Assembly: GCF_900215375.1 (NCBI RefSeq)
Contig: NZ_OBEF01000026.1
Span: 1-53,575 of the forward strand
DNA length: 53,575 bases
Origin: Enterobacter sp. CC120223-11
GTDB taxonomy: Bacteria; Pseudomonadota; Gammaproteobacteria; Enterobacterales; Enterobacteriaceae
Direction: 5' to 3'
A program made the translations under genes and the position numbers. A model generated the notes under the pieces. It made no database searches, was not told the origin of the DNA, and saw only the letters and a program-made list of their open reading frames with translations. Below are positions 7,687 through 15,677 of the stretch, one piece after another. The first letter of the stretch is position 1, and each line of letters begins with the position of its first letter.

Positions 7687-8484
7687 ATGTCTGAGAAACC
7701 ACCAGGAATAGCACGCACGGTCCTGACCACCTGCCTCGCTGGCGCTGCCGGCGGGGGGATAGCCTGCCTGTCCGTTCTGCTGGGGGTGTGGATCTACAGG
7801 ATGTCAGAAACCGGCAGCGCGGCGGACTGGGTCTCAGTGGCATGTAATATCGCCACTGTGGGGATAGCCTGGGCGGCCTTTAAGGTGGCCCGAAGCTGGC
7901 TACCCCAGCTCACCACCCAGGAAGGCTATAAGGAGGCGATCCGCCTGGTGAATGAACAGTATATAGAGCTCGGTCCGGAGAGTTATCTGGCCGGTCACGC
8001 CGAAAAAGCCATGCAGGCCTTCCGCGCGGTGAATGAAGAAGATCATCCCGACCGGATATCAGCCTGCACAACCGCTCTTGATGAACTGCTGATCGCGCTT
8101 GAGGCCGGGTATGCGCTGCAGCGGGAGATAAAGGAAGCCCGGTTCAGGCTGTCAACCTATGGGCTGACGGTAGCCGGCAGATATGAGCCCGATCTCACCC
8201 GGATGTCCTGCGCCTTCGACGACGCCCTGGACAGTTCACAGTGGCTGCTGAAACTGCTGAGTGACGATCTCAGGCTACGGTATGAGGCTAAAATGCCGCC
8301 GCTGCGCTACAACAGCCTGAACTGGAGTGCCATTAAACTGGCGCTGAGGAAAACCGAAACGGCTGAAGGGATGGAAAAGCAGTATCAGGCTCTGATGGAG
8401 CACCTCAGTACCATGGCTGACAATCACACCGCCCTGTTCAGCCATCATCCCCCCGTTGGCAGGTTGTTTATCCTGAAAAAATAA
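7687..8484 (+). CDS. Hypothetical inner-membrane protein
   Basis: A 265-residue protein whose N-terminal third holds two predicted membrane helices (TVLTTCLAGAAGGGIACLSV and the segment VACNIATVGIAWAAFKVA). A charged, helical cytoplasmic domain of about 180 residues follows, with no motif I know. It starts MSEKPPGIARTVL and has a GGGAGG-like ribosome site. The arrangement of two helices plus a helical domain is common among plasmid maintenance or exclusion proteins, but nothing here proves such a role. A strong terminator follows directly. Confidence 0.6.
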   Translation: MSEKPPGIARTVLTTCLAGAAGGGIACLSVLLGVWIYRMSETGSAADWVSVACNIATVGIAWAAFKVARSWLPQLTTQEGYKEAIRLVNEQYIELGPESYLAGHAEKAMQAFRAVNEEDHPDRISACTTALDELLIALEAGYALQREIKEARFRLSTYGLTVAGRYEPDLTRMSCAFDDALDSSQWLLKLLSDDLRLRYEAKMPPLRYNSLNWSAIKLALRKTETAEGMEKQYQALMEHLSTMADNHTALFSHHPPVGRLFILKK

Positions 8485-8513
8485 CAGGCTGAAGAAACGA
8501 ACCGGTGCCTGTC

Positions 8514-8540
8514 AAAAAAAAGCCGCGTAAGCGGCTTTTT
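8514..8540. terminator. Bidirectional rho-independent terminator
   Basis: The stem GCCGC/GCGGC round GTAA is flanked by a run of A residues before (8514-8521) and T residues after (8536-8540), giving a terminator that works on both strands. It closes the 7004-8484 unit, 30 bases past the stop. Confidence 0.85.
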
Positions 8541-8735
8541 GATTGAAGGCGATTGATTTGCTGTCTGGTCGCCTTCTATGTTGCAAGTGCCTTATCTGAA
8601 CAGCGACGTTCTGCACCCGGTAATGGTCTGGTCAGTCAGACCACGGCTTCGTTTAGAAGCTAACACGAATACCGAGATTACCTTTTTTCGGATCTTATAA
8701 GAAAATGAAGAAAGCAAGGATAGGCTTAGCATATC

Positions 8736-8792
8736 CATATGCTGTACATCTGCATATGTTACGGCTATACATATGCTTTGCATCTACATATA
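8736..8792 (+). promoter_or_regulatory. Direct repeats, likely VapBC operators
   Basis: Two 23-bp repeats at 8736-8758 and 8770-8792 share CATATGC then ACATCT-type cores (5 mismatches) and are 34 bp apart. They end 41 bases before the vapB ATG. Each is a partial palindrome with CATATG at its ends. VapB proteins of the AbrB fold repress their own promoters at such paired sites. Confidence 0.55.
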
Positions 8793-8832
8793 CTGAGCAC
8801 ATACATAAAGGCCATTCGGCCAGGAGGAACCC

Positions 8833-9063
8833 ATGAGAACCGTATCCATTTTTAAAAACGGCAACAACCGCGCCATCCGTCTGCCCCGCGATCTGGATTT
8901 TGACGGCGTCAGCGAGCTCGAAATCGTCCGCGAAGGCGACAGCATCATCCTGCGTCCCGTCCGGCCGACCTGGGGCTCGTTCTTTGAGCTCGAAAGTGCT
9001 GATGCGGACTTTATGGCGGAGCGCGAGGAAATTGTCAGCGACGAAGGACGCTTTGAGCTATGA
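8833..9063 (+). CDS. vapB: VapB antitoxin (AbrB/SpoVT fold)
   Basis: A 76-residue antitoxin, MRTVSIFKNGNNRAIRLPRD, with the swapped-hairpin AbrB signature (FKNGNNRAIRLP then ELEIVREGDSIILRP) and a C-terminal toxin-binding tail. A GGAGG ribosome site lies 6 bases before the ATG. The last codon overlaps the vapC start (ATGA at 9060). The pair matches the plasmid VapBC (MvpAT) systems of Shigella and Salmonella. VapB blocks VapC and autorepresses at the repeats upstream. Confidence 0.92.
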   Translation: MRTVSIFKNGNNRAIRLPRDLDFDGVSELEIVREGDSIILRPVRPTWGSFFELESADADFMAEREEIVSDEGRFEL

Positions 9064-9488
9064 AACAGCCCCGGACGAAGACGTATATGCTCGATACCAA
9101 CATCTGCTCGTTCATCATGCGCGAGCAGCCGGAAAAAGTGCTGAAACGCCTCGAGCAGGCGGTGCTGCGCAACCACCGTATTGTGGTGTCGGCCATTACC
9201 TATGCAGAAATGCGGTTTGGCGCGATCGGCAAGAAAGCCTCACCGCGCCACGCGCAGCTGGTTGACGCGTTCTGCGCACGCCTCGATGCCATTCTGCCGT
9301 GGGATAAAGCCGCTGTGGATGCCACCACGGGGATAAAGGTAGCGCTGGCCGCCGCTGGCACACCAATCGGGCCGAACGACACGGCTATTGCCGGGCACGC
9401 TATTGCGGCCGGCGCTGTGCTGGTGACCAATAATACAAGAGAGTTTGAGCGGGTGGCGGGTCTGAAACTGGAAGACTGGGTGAAGTAG
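9060..9488 (+). CDS. vapC: VapC toxin, PIN-domain tRNA(fMet) endonuclease
   Basis: A 142-residue PIN-domain ribonuclease. The acidic triad is visible as Asp12 (MLDTNIC), Glu50 (ITYAEMRFG) and Asp107 (GPNDTAIAGHA), with NNTREFERV near the end. Enterobacterial VapC of this type cuts initiator tRNA(fMet) in the anticodon loop and so stops translation. It overlaps vapB by 4 bases, and the full length is present. It is a post-segregational maintenance system. Confidence 0.93.
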   Translation: MKQPRTKTYMLDTNICSFIMREQPEKVLKRLEQAVLRNHRIVVSAITYAEMRFGAIGKKASPRHAQLVDAFCARLDAILPWDKAAVDATTGIKVALAAAGTPIGPNDTAIAGHAIAAGAVLVTNNTREFERVAGLKLEDWVK

Positions 9489-10014
9489 CACGGTAATGCA
9501 CGGAGAAGTATACTCCGGGCTCCGTGTCATCAATCGGTTTCGTCATCCCTGTGAGTGGTTCAATTCGTATATGGGTGTCACTGTGAGTTATCAAGCAATG
9601 TATTCTGCTGGGTCAAGGTAGATTTTTATCTTCATACCCGAGCAGGTAAAGAATTTCGCTATACCAGGGCACCCGACAGATATATTCGCGACTACGTCAG
9701 TGCCCCGAAAGCGGCTGAGGTTGGAGTGGGTGTGATTACCTTCGATCCCGGCGAGTTTAAGGCATTGTGCAAAGCTGCGCGCCATAAAGGTACGGAGCTG
9801 CTTCCTGACAGGCGTTGAGTTTGGCGAGAAGGCGAACCTCTGATTGCTGGTCACAAAACTCTGTCGGCGTATCGAAATTTTTCATTCGGCAGTGCTCACC
9901 ACAGCAAGTGACCGAGCATAGCGAGCGAACGGCGAGGAAGCACCATTTTACTGGAGCCGGAATGAGCACGTACGCCCGATGCCTGCTTTTCTGAACAGGC
10001 TATATTTCAGCAAG
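9489..10014. other. Intergenic region with no recognisable gene
   Basis: About 525 bp between vapC and the origin. Frames of 64-97 codons exist on both strands, but none has a good ribosome site, known motif or consistent composition. The region may be spacer or carry remnants too decayed to name. Confidence 0.4.
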
Positions 10015-10272
10015 TTATCCACTTATACACTCTATCGATCCAATAAGAAGATCCAATAGATGATCCCTGTAAGATCCAAAAGAGATCCCACGATCGTCTG
10101 AGCCTTTGCCAGCACTGGTCTGAGAGGATGATCGCATAAACTGTAGTAGGAAAAATATAAGCTGTGACTGGAAATCGATAAGCTGTGTCCAGTCCGTTAT
10201 ATACTGTGACGAGTAAATCACATAAACTAAAGTTAGTAATGTAGCCAGGTTGGCTGGTGAGACTGTGCATAA
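10015..10272 (+). other. oriV: RepFIB replication origin, upstream part
   Basis: Two DnaA-box-like sequences bound the region: TTATCCACT (10015-10023) and TGTGCATAA (10264-10272). Between them, seven GATC sites occur within 10037-10134. Then come repeats of the form ATAARCTGTRG at about 10136, 10157, 10178, 10199 and 10222, spaced about 21 bp and so on the same helix face. RepFIB origins carry 21-22 bp RepA-binding iterons on both sides of repA, and the matching downstream set is present here. Confidence 0.8.
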
Positions 10273-10357
10273 CTAGGCTCAGATAATTCAGTAAGTTAGC
10301 GAGCCGTACCTTAACTGATGACGATAAGTTATTTTTTTTCCACCGAACGGAGGCCTT

Positions 10358-11377
10358 CTGAAAAACGACAATCTGGACATCAAAGCGCTGTTTGAAGAGG
10401 TCGACAAGTCTTCGGGGGAGGTCGTCAGCCTAACACCTAACGCAGGTAATACCGTGCAGCCGGTGGCGCTGATGCGCCTTGGTGTCTTTGTTCCGACACT
10501 GAAGTCGCTGAATAACAGCAAGAAGAACACACTTTCCCGAACAGATGCGACAGAGGAGTTGACACGGCTCTCTCTCGCAAGAGCAGAAGGTTTTGATAAG
10601 GTCGAGATAACTGGCCCGCGGCTGGATATGGATAATGACTTTAAAACCTGGGTCGGGATCATTCACTCCTTCGCGCGACACAAGGTCATCGGTGATAAGG
10701 TCGAGCTCTCATTTGTGGAGTTTGCCAAACTCTGTGGTATTCCTTCCAGCCAGTCTTCCCGCAAGCTCCGCGAGCGAATCAGTCCTTCCCTGAAGCGTAT
10801 TGCAGGAACGGTTATCTCTTTTTCGAGAACTTCTGAGAATCACACGAAAGAGTATATCACCCATCTGGTGCAGTCGGCCTACTACGATACAGAGAAAGAC
10901 ATTGTCCAGCTGCAGGCCGATCCTCGCCTGTTTGAGCTCTATCAGTTTGACAGAAAGGTCCTGCTGCAGCTGAAAGCCATCAATGCGCTAAAGCGCAGGG
11001 AGTCGGCTCAGGCGCTTTATACCTTTATTGAGAGTCTGCCGCGGGATCCGGCACCGATATCACTGGCGCGTCTCAGGGCCCGTCTGAACCTGAAATCACC
11101 GGTGTTCTCTCAAAACCAGACGGTGAGGCGGGCAATGGAGCAACTACGTGAGATAGGTTATCTCGACTATACGGAAATCCAGCGCGGCCGGACCAAGCTC
11201 TTCTGCATCCATTACCGGCGTCCAAAATTAAAAGCCCCCAATGATGAGAGTTCGGAAAACATGCCGGCTCCGGCCGTACAGGAACAGGTCAGCCCCGAAA
11301 TGGCTGAAAAACTCAAAGTGCTGGAGAAGCTTGGGATCACACTTGAGGACCTCGAGAAGCTGTTCAAATCCCGCTAA
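10358..11377 (+). CDS. repA: RepA, RepFIB (IncFIB) replication initiator
   Basis: The core is unmistakable RepFIB Rep[20 protein letters not shown], then [35 protein letters not shown], and the C terminus [16 protein letters not shown]. It is a Rep_3 family protein with two winged-helix domains that binds the iterons and opens the origin. The frame stays open upstream of the GTG at 10454. A strong GGAGG at 10349-10353 stands 4 bases before an in-frame CTG at 10358, giving 339 residues. RepFIB repA is reported to start at a non-ATG codon, so I chose CTG 10358. GTG 10454 would give 307 residues. RepA also represses its own promoter at the upstream iterons. Confidence 0.93.
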   Translation: MKNDNLDIKALFEEVDKSSGEVVSLTPNAGNTVQPVALMRLGVFVPTLKSLNNSKKNTLSRTDATEELTRLSLARAEGFDKVEITGPRLDMDNDFKTWVGIIHSFARHKVIGDKVELSFVEFAKLCGIPSSQSSRKLRERISPSLKRIAGTVISFSRTSENHTKEYITHLVQSAYYDTEKDIVQLQADPRLFELYQFDRKVLLQLKAINALKRRESAQALYTFIESLPRDPAPISLARLRARLNLKSPVFSQNQTVRRAMEQLREIGYLDYTEIQRGRTKLFCIHYRRPKLKAPNDESSENMPAPAVQEQVSPEMAEKLKVLEKLGITLEDLEKLFKSR

Positions 11378-11379
11378 AC

Positions 11380-11670
11380 ATAAACTGTAGCCAGTAAATC
11401 CCGGCCCATTACTGACTACAGTTTATATTCACATCGATAATGAGTTATCCCACTTACTACAGCTTATATAAGCACAAGTGTCAGCAGATTCTCTTCAGTG
11501 CTCTTCCGGCATGATGTCATGCCGTCTGGGTCGGTATGACTGCTGCATTACCCGCCCGTATGTATCCTTCCTTCCTCTCTATTACGCTACTCACTACAGT
11601 TTATATTACGCACTGTAGTTTATATTCAGCCATTACTACTCGCTATAGCTTATCTGTGCGGTAAACTGTG
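11380..11670 (+). repeat. Downstream RepA iterons
   Basis: At least seven copies of the ATAARCTGTAG-type repeat follow repA in both orientations: forward at 11380-11390, reverse at 11417-11427, 11457-11467 and 11594-11604, mixed copies at 11612-11623 and 11643-11653, and TAAACTGTG at 11662-11670. In RepFIB these downstream iterons control copy number by handcuffing and titrating RepA. The first begins 3 bases past the repA stop. Confidence 0.8.
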
Positions 11671-11674
11671 TTGT

Positions 11675-12406
11675 CTATAAAGGAGGGAAGGCGCGGAGGA
11701 TTTCCGCTGCATCCCGGCCGTCTCCGGTAAACGGAATGGCAATCGTCGCGGCCAGCTCCAGCGCAAACACTCTGGTACATGCCTCCATCGAGCGCGGATC
11801 CTTGTGGCCAACCAGCGCCTGAATCACCTTCTTCGGCTGGCGGTGACAGAGCATGTGCATGATATAGCTGTGCCTGAACGTATGCGGCGTCACCGGCACC
11901 GAAAAATGCACCCCGTCCGTTTCCGCAAGCGCAATGGCCATCTTCAGCCAGTTGCGCATGGTTTCATCGGTGAGAGGTACCAAGCGCACTTCGTCTTTCG
12001 GTGGGCAGCCCCGGCGGGCCTGCACTTTTTCTGACAGCACCTTCACGAACGGGCGCATCCCGTCCAGATCAAACGATCTCAGGGGTCAGCGTCCGGGATT
12101 CCCCTATTCGCAGCCGGTGTTCCAGAACGTGGAGAACAGCATGTAATGACGCAGGTCCGGCATGTAGTAGAGGAGGGCACTGACTTCAGGTACCAGCAGA
12201 TACGCCGGTGTAACCCCGTTCGCAGTGGCCAGACGACGCATGGTCACCGCGGTCGCAAAATCGACGCCCGGGGCAATAGGGAGAAACGAAACGCGTTCTG
12301 GTGAATTCTGCAGGGGAATGACGTATTTTTCACGTAGCGACGTTGTCGTCGGAATAGCGACATTCTGGTCCGTCTGCGCGGATCCTTTTATTTTGATTAC
12401 CTGCAT
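11675..12406 (-). pseudogene. Decayed ResD/Int-like recombinase beside repA
   Basis: This is homologous to the intact recombinase at 4560-5360: [27 protein letters not shown], then [13 protein letters not shown] and [11 protein letters not shown]. It is broken in three ways. One base is lost at about 12112, where TGCGA stands for a GCG CGA pair, so the catalytic Arg region is shifted and meets TAG. One base is gained at about 12081, restoring the original frame. The nucleophile position reads EACTRVF, with Cys (TGT) instead of Tyr. This is the normal site of the RepFIB-linked int gene, whose origin-proximal copy has died here. Residual homology covers the whole gene. Confidence 0.85.
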
Positions 12407-12674
12407 TATTGTGGGTAAACCCAAATCCGTAAAGGGCCGTTTTGACTGGGTAAACGGTCCGGAAGCCAGCCCTGGCAGGGGTTGCAGGTGAATCAGCGTT
12501 ATCTGGGAGAAATGTCGTAATCCCAAGATGCTGCTGGTACTTCTCCAGACTCGATGCCAAAACTGGTCAAAGTAGGAAAATTCCCTCAGCCTGATCGTAT
12601 TTATCTTCTTCCGATAAAATTTCCGTCACCTTACATTTGCTTTAATTGTCATCAATGGCACGGAGTTTCAAGAA

Positions 12675-13550
12675 ATGGCATCCCGGATAAGATATCTGTC
12701 AAAATACGTAAGAGCCAAGTTTATCAGCGATTGTAGATATGTAAGAGAGCGTTATCGCCGCTATCATGGCGTTTATCCAGAATTTAACCAGCCCAATAAG
12801 TTTACGGAAAAGATTGCGAAAAGGATGATCAGTCATGAACACCGATATCTTTCCCCATTCGTGGATAAGTTGATGGCTCGTGAATATGTCAGAAGCGTTG
12901 TTAATGAAAGTATCCTCGTACCACTAATAGCCGTTTATCACAAGGCAGAGGACATCAACTTTGACGTTCTTCCTGAGAAATTCGTTTTAAAATGTGCCCA
13001 TGATAGCAGAAGCACTATTGTTTGTAACAAACAAGAGATAAATACCCGAGCCGTAGTGAGATGGCTGTCGCTCCGCCAGAAGCAGGACTATTATTACATC
13101 AATAGAGAGAGGCAGTACAAAGGCGTATTTCCGACAGTGCTGTGCGAAGAGTACATTGATGTATACGTTGATAGTCAGCGCGAGTGCATTCCTGAAATGT
13201 TACGTTTCCATTGTTTTAATGGTCAGTGTTCATATGTTGAAGCTGACTTTACAGATGATGATAACAACCAGACATCTAATGTCTATGACCGTAAATGGAA
13301 CCTGCAGCCATTCACAATGGGGTTATTGAATAATAGCAATAAAGACATCAAAGTCCCGGAAGTTTTTTTGGAGTGCCTTAACGTTGCTGATATAGTCGCA
13401 GGAAACTTCGATTACTGTAGAGTCGATCTGTTTTGTGCGATAGGGAAAGTATATTTCAGCGAAATTACATTTACGCCGGAATGCGGGAGGCTAAAATTTA
13501 TGCCTCGTGAGTGGGATGAAGTCTTTGGTCAACTCTGGAAGTACGGCTGA
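12675..13550 (+). CDS. TupA-like ATP-grasp protein
   Basis: A 291-residue cytosolic protein, MASRIRYLSKYVRAKFISDC, with the order of motifs of the TupA-like ATP-grasp family: KFTEKIAKRM, FVDKLMAREYVR, LVPLIAVYHKAEDI, FVLKCAHDSRSTIVCNK, CEEYIDVY, and EITFTPECGRLKF near the end as the metal site. Such proteins occur in surface polysaccharide loci and are thought to ligate amino acids or similar groups to sugar acids. No other glycan gene is adjacent. The gene is far more AT-rich than repA next door, a sign of recent transfer. The start is the first in-frame ATG and is not well supported by a ribosome site. Confidence 0.75.
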   Translation: MASRIRYLSKYVRAKFISDCRYVRERYRRYHGVYPEFNQPNKFTEKIAKRMISHEHRYLSPFVDKLMAREYVRSVVNESILVPLIAVYHKAEDINFDVLPEKFVLKCAHDSRSTIVCNKQEINTRAVVRWLSLRQKQDYYYINRERQYKGVFPTVLCEEYIDVYVDSQRECIPEMLRFHCFNGQCSYVEADFTDDDNNQTSNVYDRKWNLQPFTMGLLNNSNKDIKVPEVFLECLNVADIVAGNFDYCRVDLFCAIGKVYFSEITFTPECGRLKFMPREWDEVFGQLWKYG

Positions 13551-13569
13551 GATACTGTGGGCAATAAAA

Positions 13570-13601
13570 TTGACACATCAATATATCACCTCGCATATAG
13601 A
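13570..13601 (+). promoter_or_regulatory. Sigma-70-like promoter
   Basis: TTGACA at 13570-13575 is followed after 18 bp by CATATA (13594-13599). It points at the interrupted gene starting 13631, with about 25-30 bases of leader. The -35 is a perfect consensus and the -10 is moderate. Confidence 0.5.
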
Positions 13602-13630
13602 TCCTCTTAAAAGTAAGTGGAGAATAATTG

Positions 13631-13957
13631 ATGTGTAATCTCATTACTAGTGGCGTAATGGATACTATGGATTGCGTCGAGTATGAGGACTAGAAGTTTA
13701 TCAGTCCTGATTTTCGCAGGGAGCCGAGCAATGCGGTGATGTGTGACCTAAAAAACCGCAAAACTGGACTATCACTTATCACTGGAGAGAACACTTATGA
13801 TCATAGTGGCTTTTTCCCTGTCCATGGTTAGGAAACACGGACGCCCTTGATGGAAGTAAGGGTTACAGCTTTTTATAACCACAGAGTAAATGATGGTGCC
13901 CTCTCGTTGAATGTTGAGCAAGATACGAGGAATGAGGAGGGATGTCTCTTAATGTAA
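13631..13957 (+). pseudogene. Unknown gene interrupted by two amber codons
   Basis: An ATG with a good ribosome site (GGAG, 8 bases before it) opens a frame of 108 codons ending in TAA at 13955-13957. The only interruptions are TAG at codon 21 (13691-13693) and TAG at codon 67 (13829-13831). The reading has protein-like composition: FISPDFRREPSNAVMCDL, then KTGLSLITGENTYDHSGFF and VEQDTRNEEGCLLM. I do not know the family. A gene that lost function by two point mutations is the simplest view. Amber readthrough or recoding is possible but unlikely. Bases 13958-14163 hold nothing else. Confidence 0.45.
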
Positions 13958-14163
13958 TTCCTGTTAGACTGATAGCATACTGTTGCAGGCGTCGACCATT
14001 ATCTACTTTGCTCCGAAATATATTACCCATACCCGCATCTGTTACTAACAGATGCTCCGCCATGGGGCATTCCAAGAACCTAATGATGTGCCATAGCATT
14101 CCCTGATGAAGGGAAAGTTAACATCAGCACGATTTGTTCCAAAATAGCTTATCGCTTCCAGGG

Positions 14164-14490
14164 TTATTTTTCTTCGGCGTCACTCTTTGACTTTCCGCTA
14201 TTGTCTCCACCCTCCATTCCTACTTCTACGCCCATCCGTGGCAGCCAGCGCAGTGAATTATTAATGGCACATGGACTGACTATTACCAGTCCATTTTCGA
14301 CCATGCTAAGCAATTCAGTACGGGCCTTATAAATACTGATGTCGTGAGCCTCAGAAATTTGGCGAGTGGACGGCCAGGTGGATGGCAAAGGAGTGGTTTG
14401 GCCAGGTGCACTTATTGGTGGCGAAATTCTCTTCAGAGTAATCAATATCTCTAAATGTAATGCATTTTTGGCTTTGGATGTGTTCTTCAT
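14164..14490 (-). CDS. PapI/FaeA-like fimbrial regulator
   Basis: A 108-residue small protein. The core ILITLKRI ... STRQISEAHDISIYKARTEL then MVENGLVIVSP and LRWLPRMG follows the winged-helix pattern of the FaeA/PapI family, with a proline-rich loop (PPISAPGQTTPLPS) inserted after helix 1 and a charged tail. PapI binds with Lrp at GATC sites and sets the on/off phase of P-type fimbriae. It is transcribed away from the fimbrial operon starting 15017, which is the papI arrangement, and the 527-bp gap between them holds several GATC sites. No PapB-like gene is present. The family is a motif-based call. Confidence 0.65.
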   Translation of the reverse strand: MKNTSKAKNALHLEILITLKRISPPISAPGQTTPLPSTWPSTRQISEAHDISIYKARTELLSMVENGLVIVSPCAINNSLRWLPRMGVEVGMEGGDNSGKSKSDAEEK

Positions 14491-14633
14491 AGTTGCTTTC
14501 TTTTTCTTAATATCATTTTCGAAACGGTTTTTCTCAAGAAAATAAAGTGCAATGACATGTGCTGTTATCGTCAGGAGAAGGTGCGATGAATTGGTATCTC
14601 ATTAAACTATTATAGCGATTCATTGCCATTCGC

Positions 14634-15010
14634 GATCAGTAACTCTCCTCTTTGCGTCAATTTCGGTGTTTTGTGCTAAACATGTCTTAATATCGATCTG
14701 TTCCACTACTTAGTCGCATTGAACGCATTTGTTTGCGATGCGAAGTCTCGCATTTGCTTTTTTGATCAAAAATATCTTTTAATTTTCGGGATATTTGAGA
14801 AAATATGTTTCAGCGAGAATGTGAGACAATCAATAGAGGTGCTTCGCATAGGTTGTGTGATACGGATCTTTATATTATTGCTATCGCATTCCCATTGTAT
14901 GATGTGTGTATCAGTTAATCTTCATGATATTTTGATAATATTGTTACACCATCTATTTGTTATTATCGCCGTGTTATAACTTTAATCTCATCATATATTA
15001 AAGAAGGATC
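14634..15010 (+). promoter_or_regulatory. Fimbrial operon 1 switch region with five GATC sites
   Basis: GATC occurs at 14634, 14695, 14764, 14865 and 15007 in an AT-rich region between the divergent PapI-like gene and the major pilin gene. Sites 14764 and 14865 are 101 bp apart, almost the 102-bp spacing of the two Dam/Lrp sites in the pap switch. Both have runs of A or T next to the GATC. This supports Dam-methylation-dependent phase variation, which is inferred and not shown. Confidence 0.5.
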
Positions 15011-15016
15011 TGTTTT

Positions 15017-15538
15017 ATGAATCTGAACAAAATCATGCTGGCTACTGCAATGACTCTGTGCGTATCTTCATTTGCTCACGCTGCTGACCAAGGGCGCGGC
15101 AAAGTCACGTTTACTGGCTCTATCATCGATGCACCATGCTCCATCCATCCTGACTCTGAAGATCAGGTGGTTAATCTGGGACAAGTGTCCAATGTAGCTC
15201 TGAAAGATGGTGGAAAATCTATTCCTCGTAACTTCGATATCAAGCTGGAGCAGTGTGATGTCGCCACCTTGAAAACTGTGACAACAACTTTTAGCGGAGT
15301 GGCCTCTGCCAATAACGCTGACCTGCTGGGCATTGCTGGTAGTGCAAGTGGTGCGGGTGTGGCTATCACTCACAACGGCAGTGTTGTGAAACTGGGTGAC
15401 GCAACCACTCCATTCATCTTGGCTAACGGCGATAGCACCATCCACTTTGCAGCTCACCTACAAGGCGAGGGAAAGGCTAACGCCATCGTCCCGGGTGACT
15501 TCACTGCTGTGGCTAACTGGACCCTGGCATACCAGTAA
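15017..15538 (+). CDS. Fimbrial major subunit, PapA/MrpA type
   Basis: A 173-residue pilin. The signal peptide is residues 1-22 (ending SFAHA/ADQG). The mature N terminus GRGKVTFTGSIIDAPCSIHP carries the donor strand and first Cys of the pilin disulphide, with the second in KLEQCDVATL. The C terminus VANWTLAYQ has the penultimate Tyr recognised by the chaperone. A GAAGGATC ribosome site precedes ATG 15017. It is first in the operon with a 140-bp gap and hairpin after it, as expected for the most abundant subunit. Confidence 0.93.
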   Translation: MNLNKIMLATAMTLCVSSFAHAADQGRGKVTFTGSIIDAPCSIHPDSEDQVVNLGQVSNVALKDGGKSIPRNFDIKLEQCDVATLKTVTTTFSGVASANNADLLGIAGSASGAGVAITHNGSVVKLGDATTPFILANGDSTIHFAAHLQGEGKANAIVPGDFTAVANWTLAYQ

Positions 15539-15563
15539 GCCTCGACTAATAGCAACACCTATA

Positions 15564-15596
15564 TGAATTGTATGCAGTTTCCCTGCATGCAATTCA
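15564..15596 (+). terminator. Intercistronic hairpin after the major pilin gene
   Basis: Arms TGAATTG.ATGCAG and CTGCAT.CAATTCA pair over 13 of 14 positions round a 5-base loop, 26 bases past the pilin stop. No T run follows, so it is more likely an RNA-stability hairpin or partial terminator that keeps pilin mRNA in excess over downstream genes, as between papA and papH. Confidence 0.5.
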
Positions 15597-15677
15597 CTGA
15601 CCAATAACGCCCCCCCTCAGTAGGCATGCAGTGAGGCATGGGCTGATCAATTGTCATGGCATAAGGAATGTGGGCTC

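Noticed and set aside
8653..8691. Minus-strand reading that ends KKGNLGIRVSF, like the last strand of an outer-membrane barrel
   Set aside because: Only 13 codons before an upstream stop. Too short to separate from chance.
9591..9969. Overlapping minus-strand frames between vapC and the origin
   Set aside because: No ribosome site, no motif, and mutually overlapping frames. Probably chance.
13863..14099. Minus-strand frame of 78 codons
   Set aside because: It overlaps the interrupted plus-strand gene and has no ribosome site or recognisable motif.
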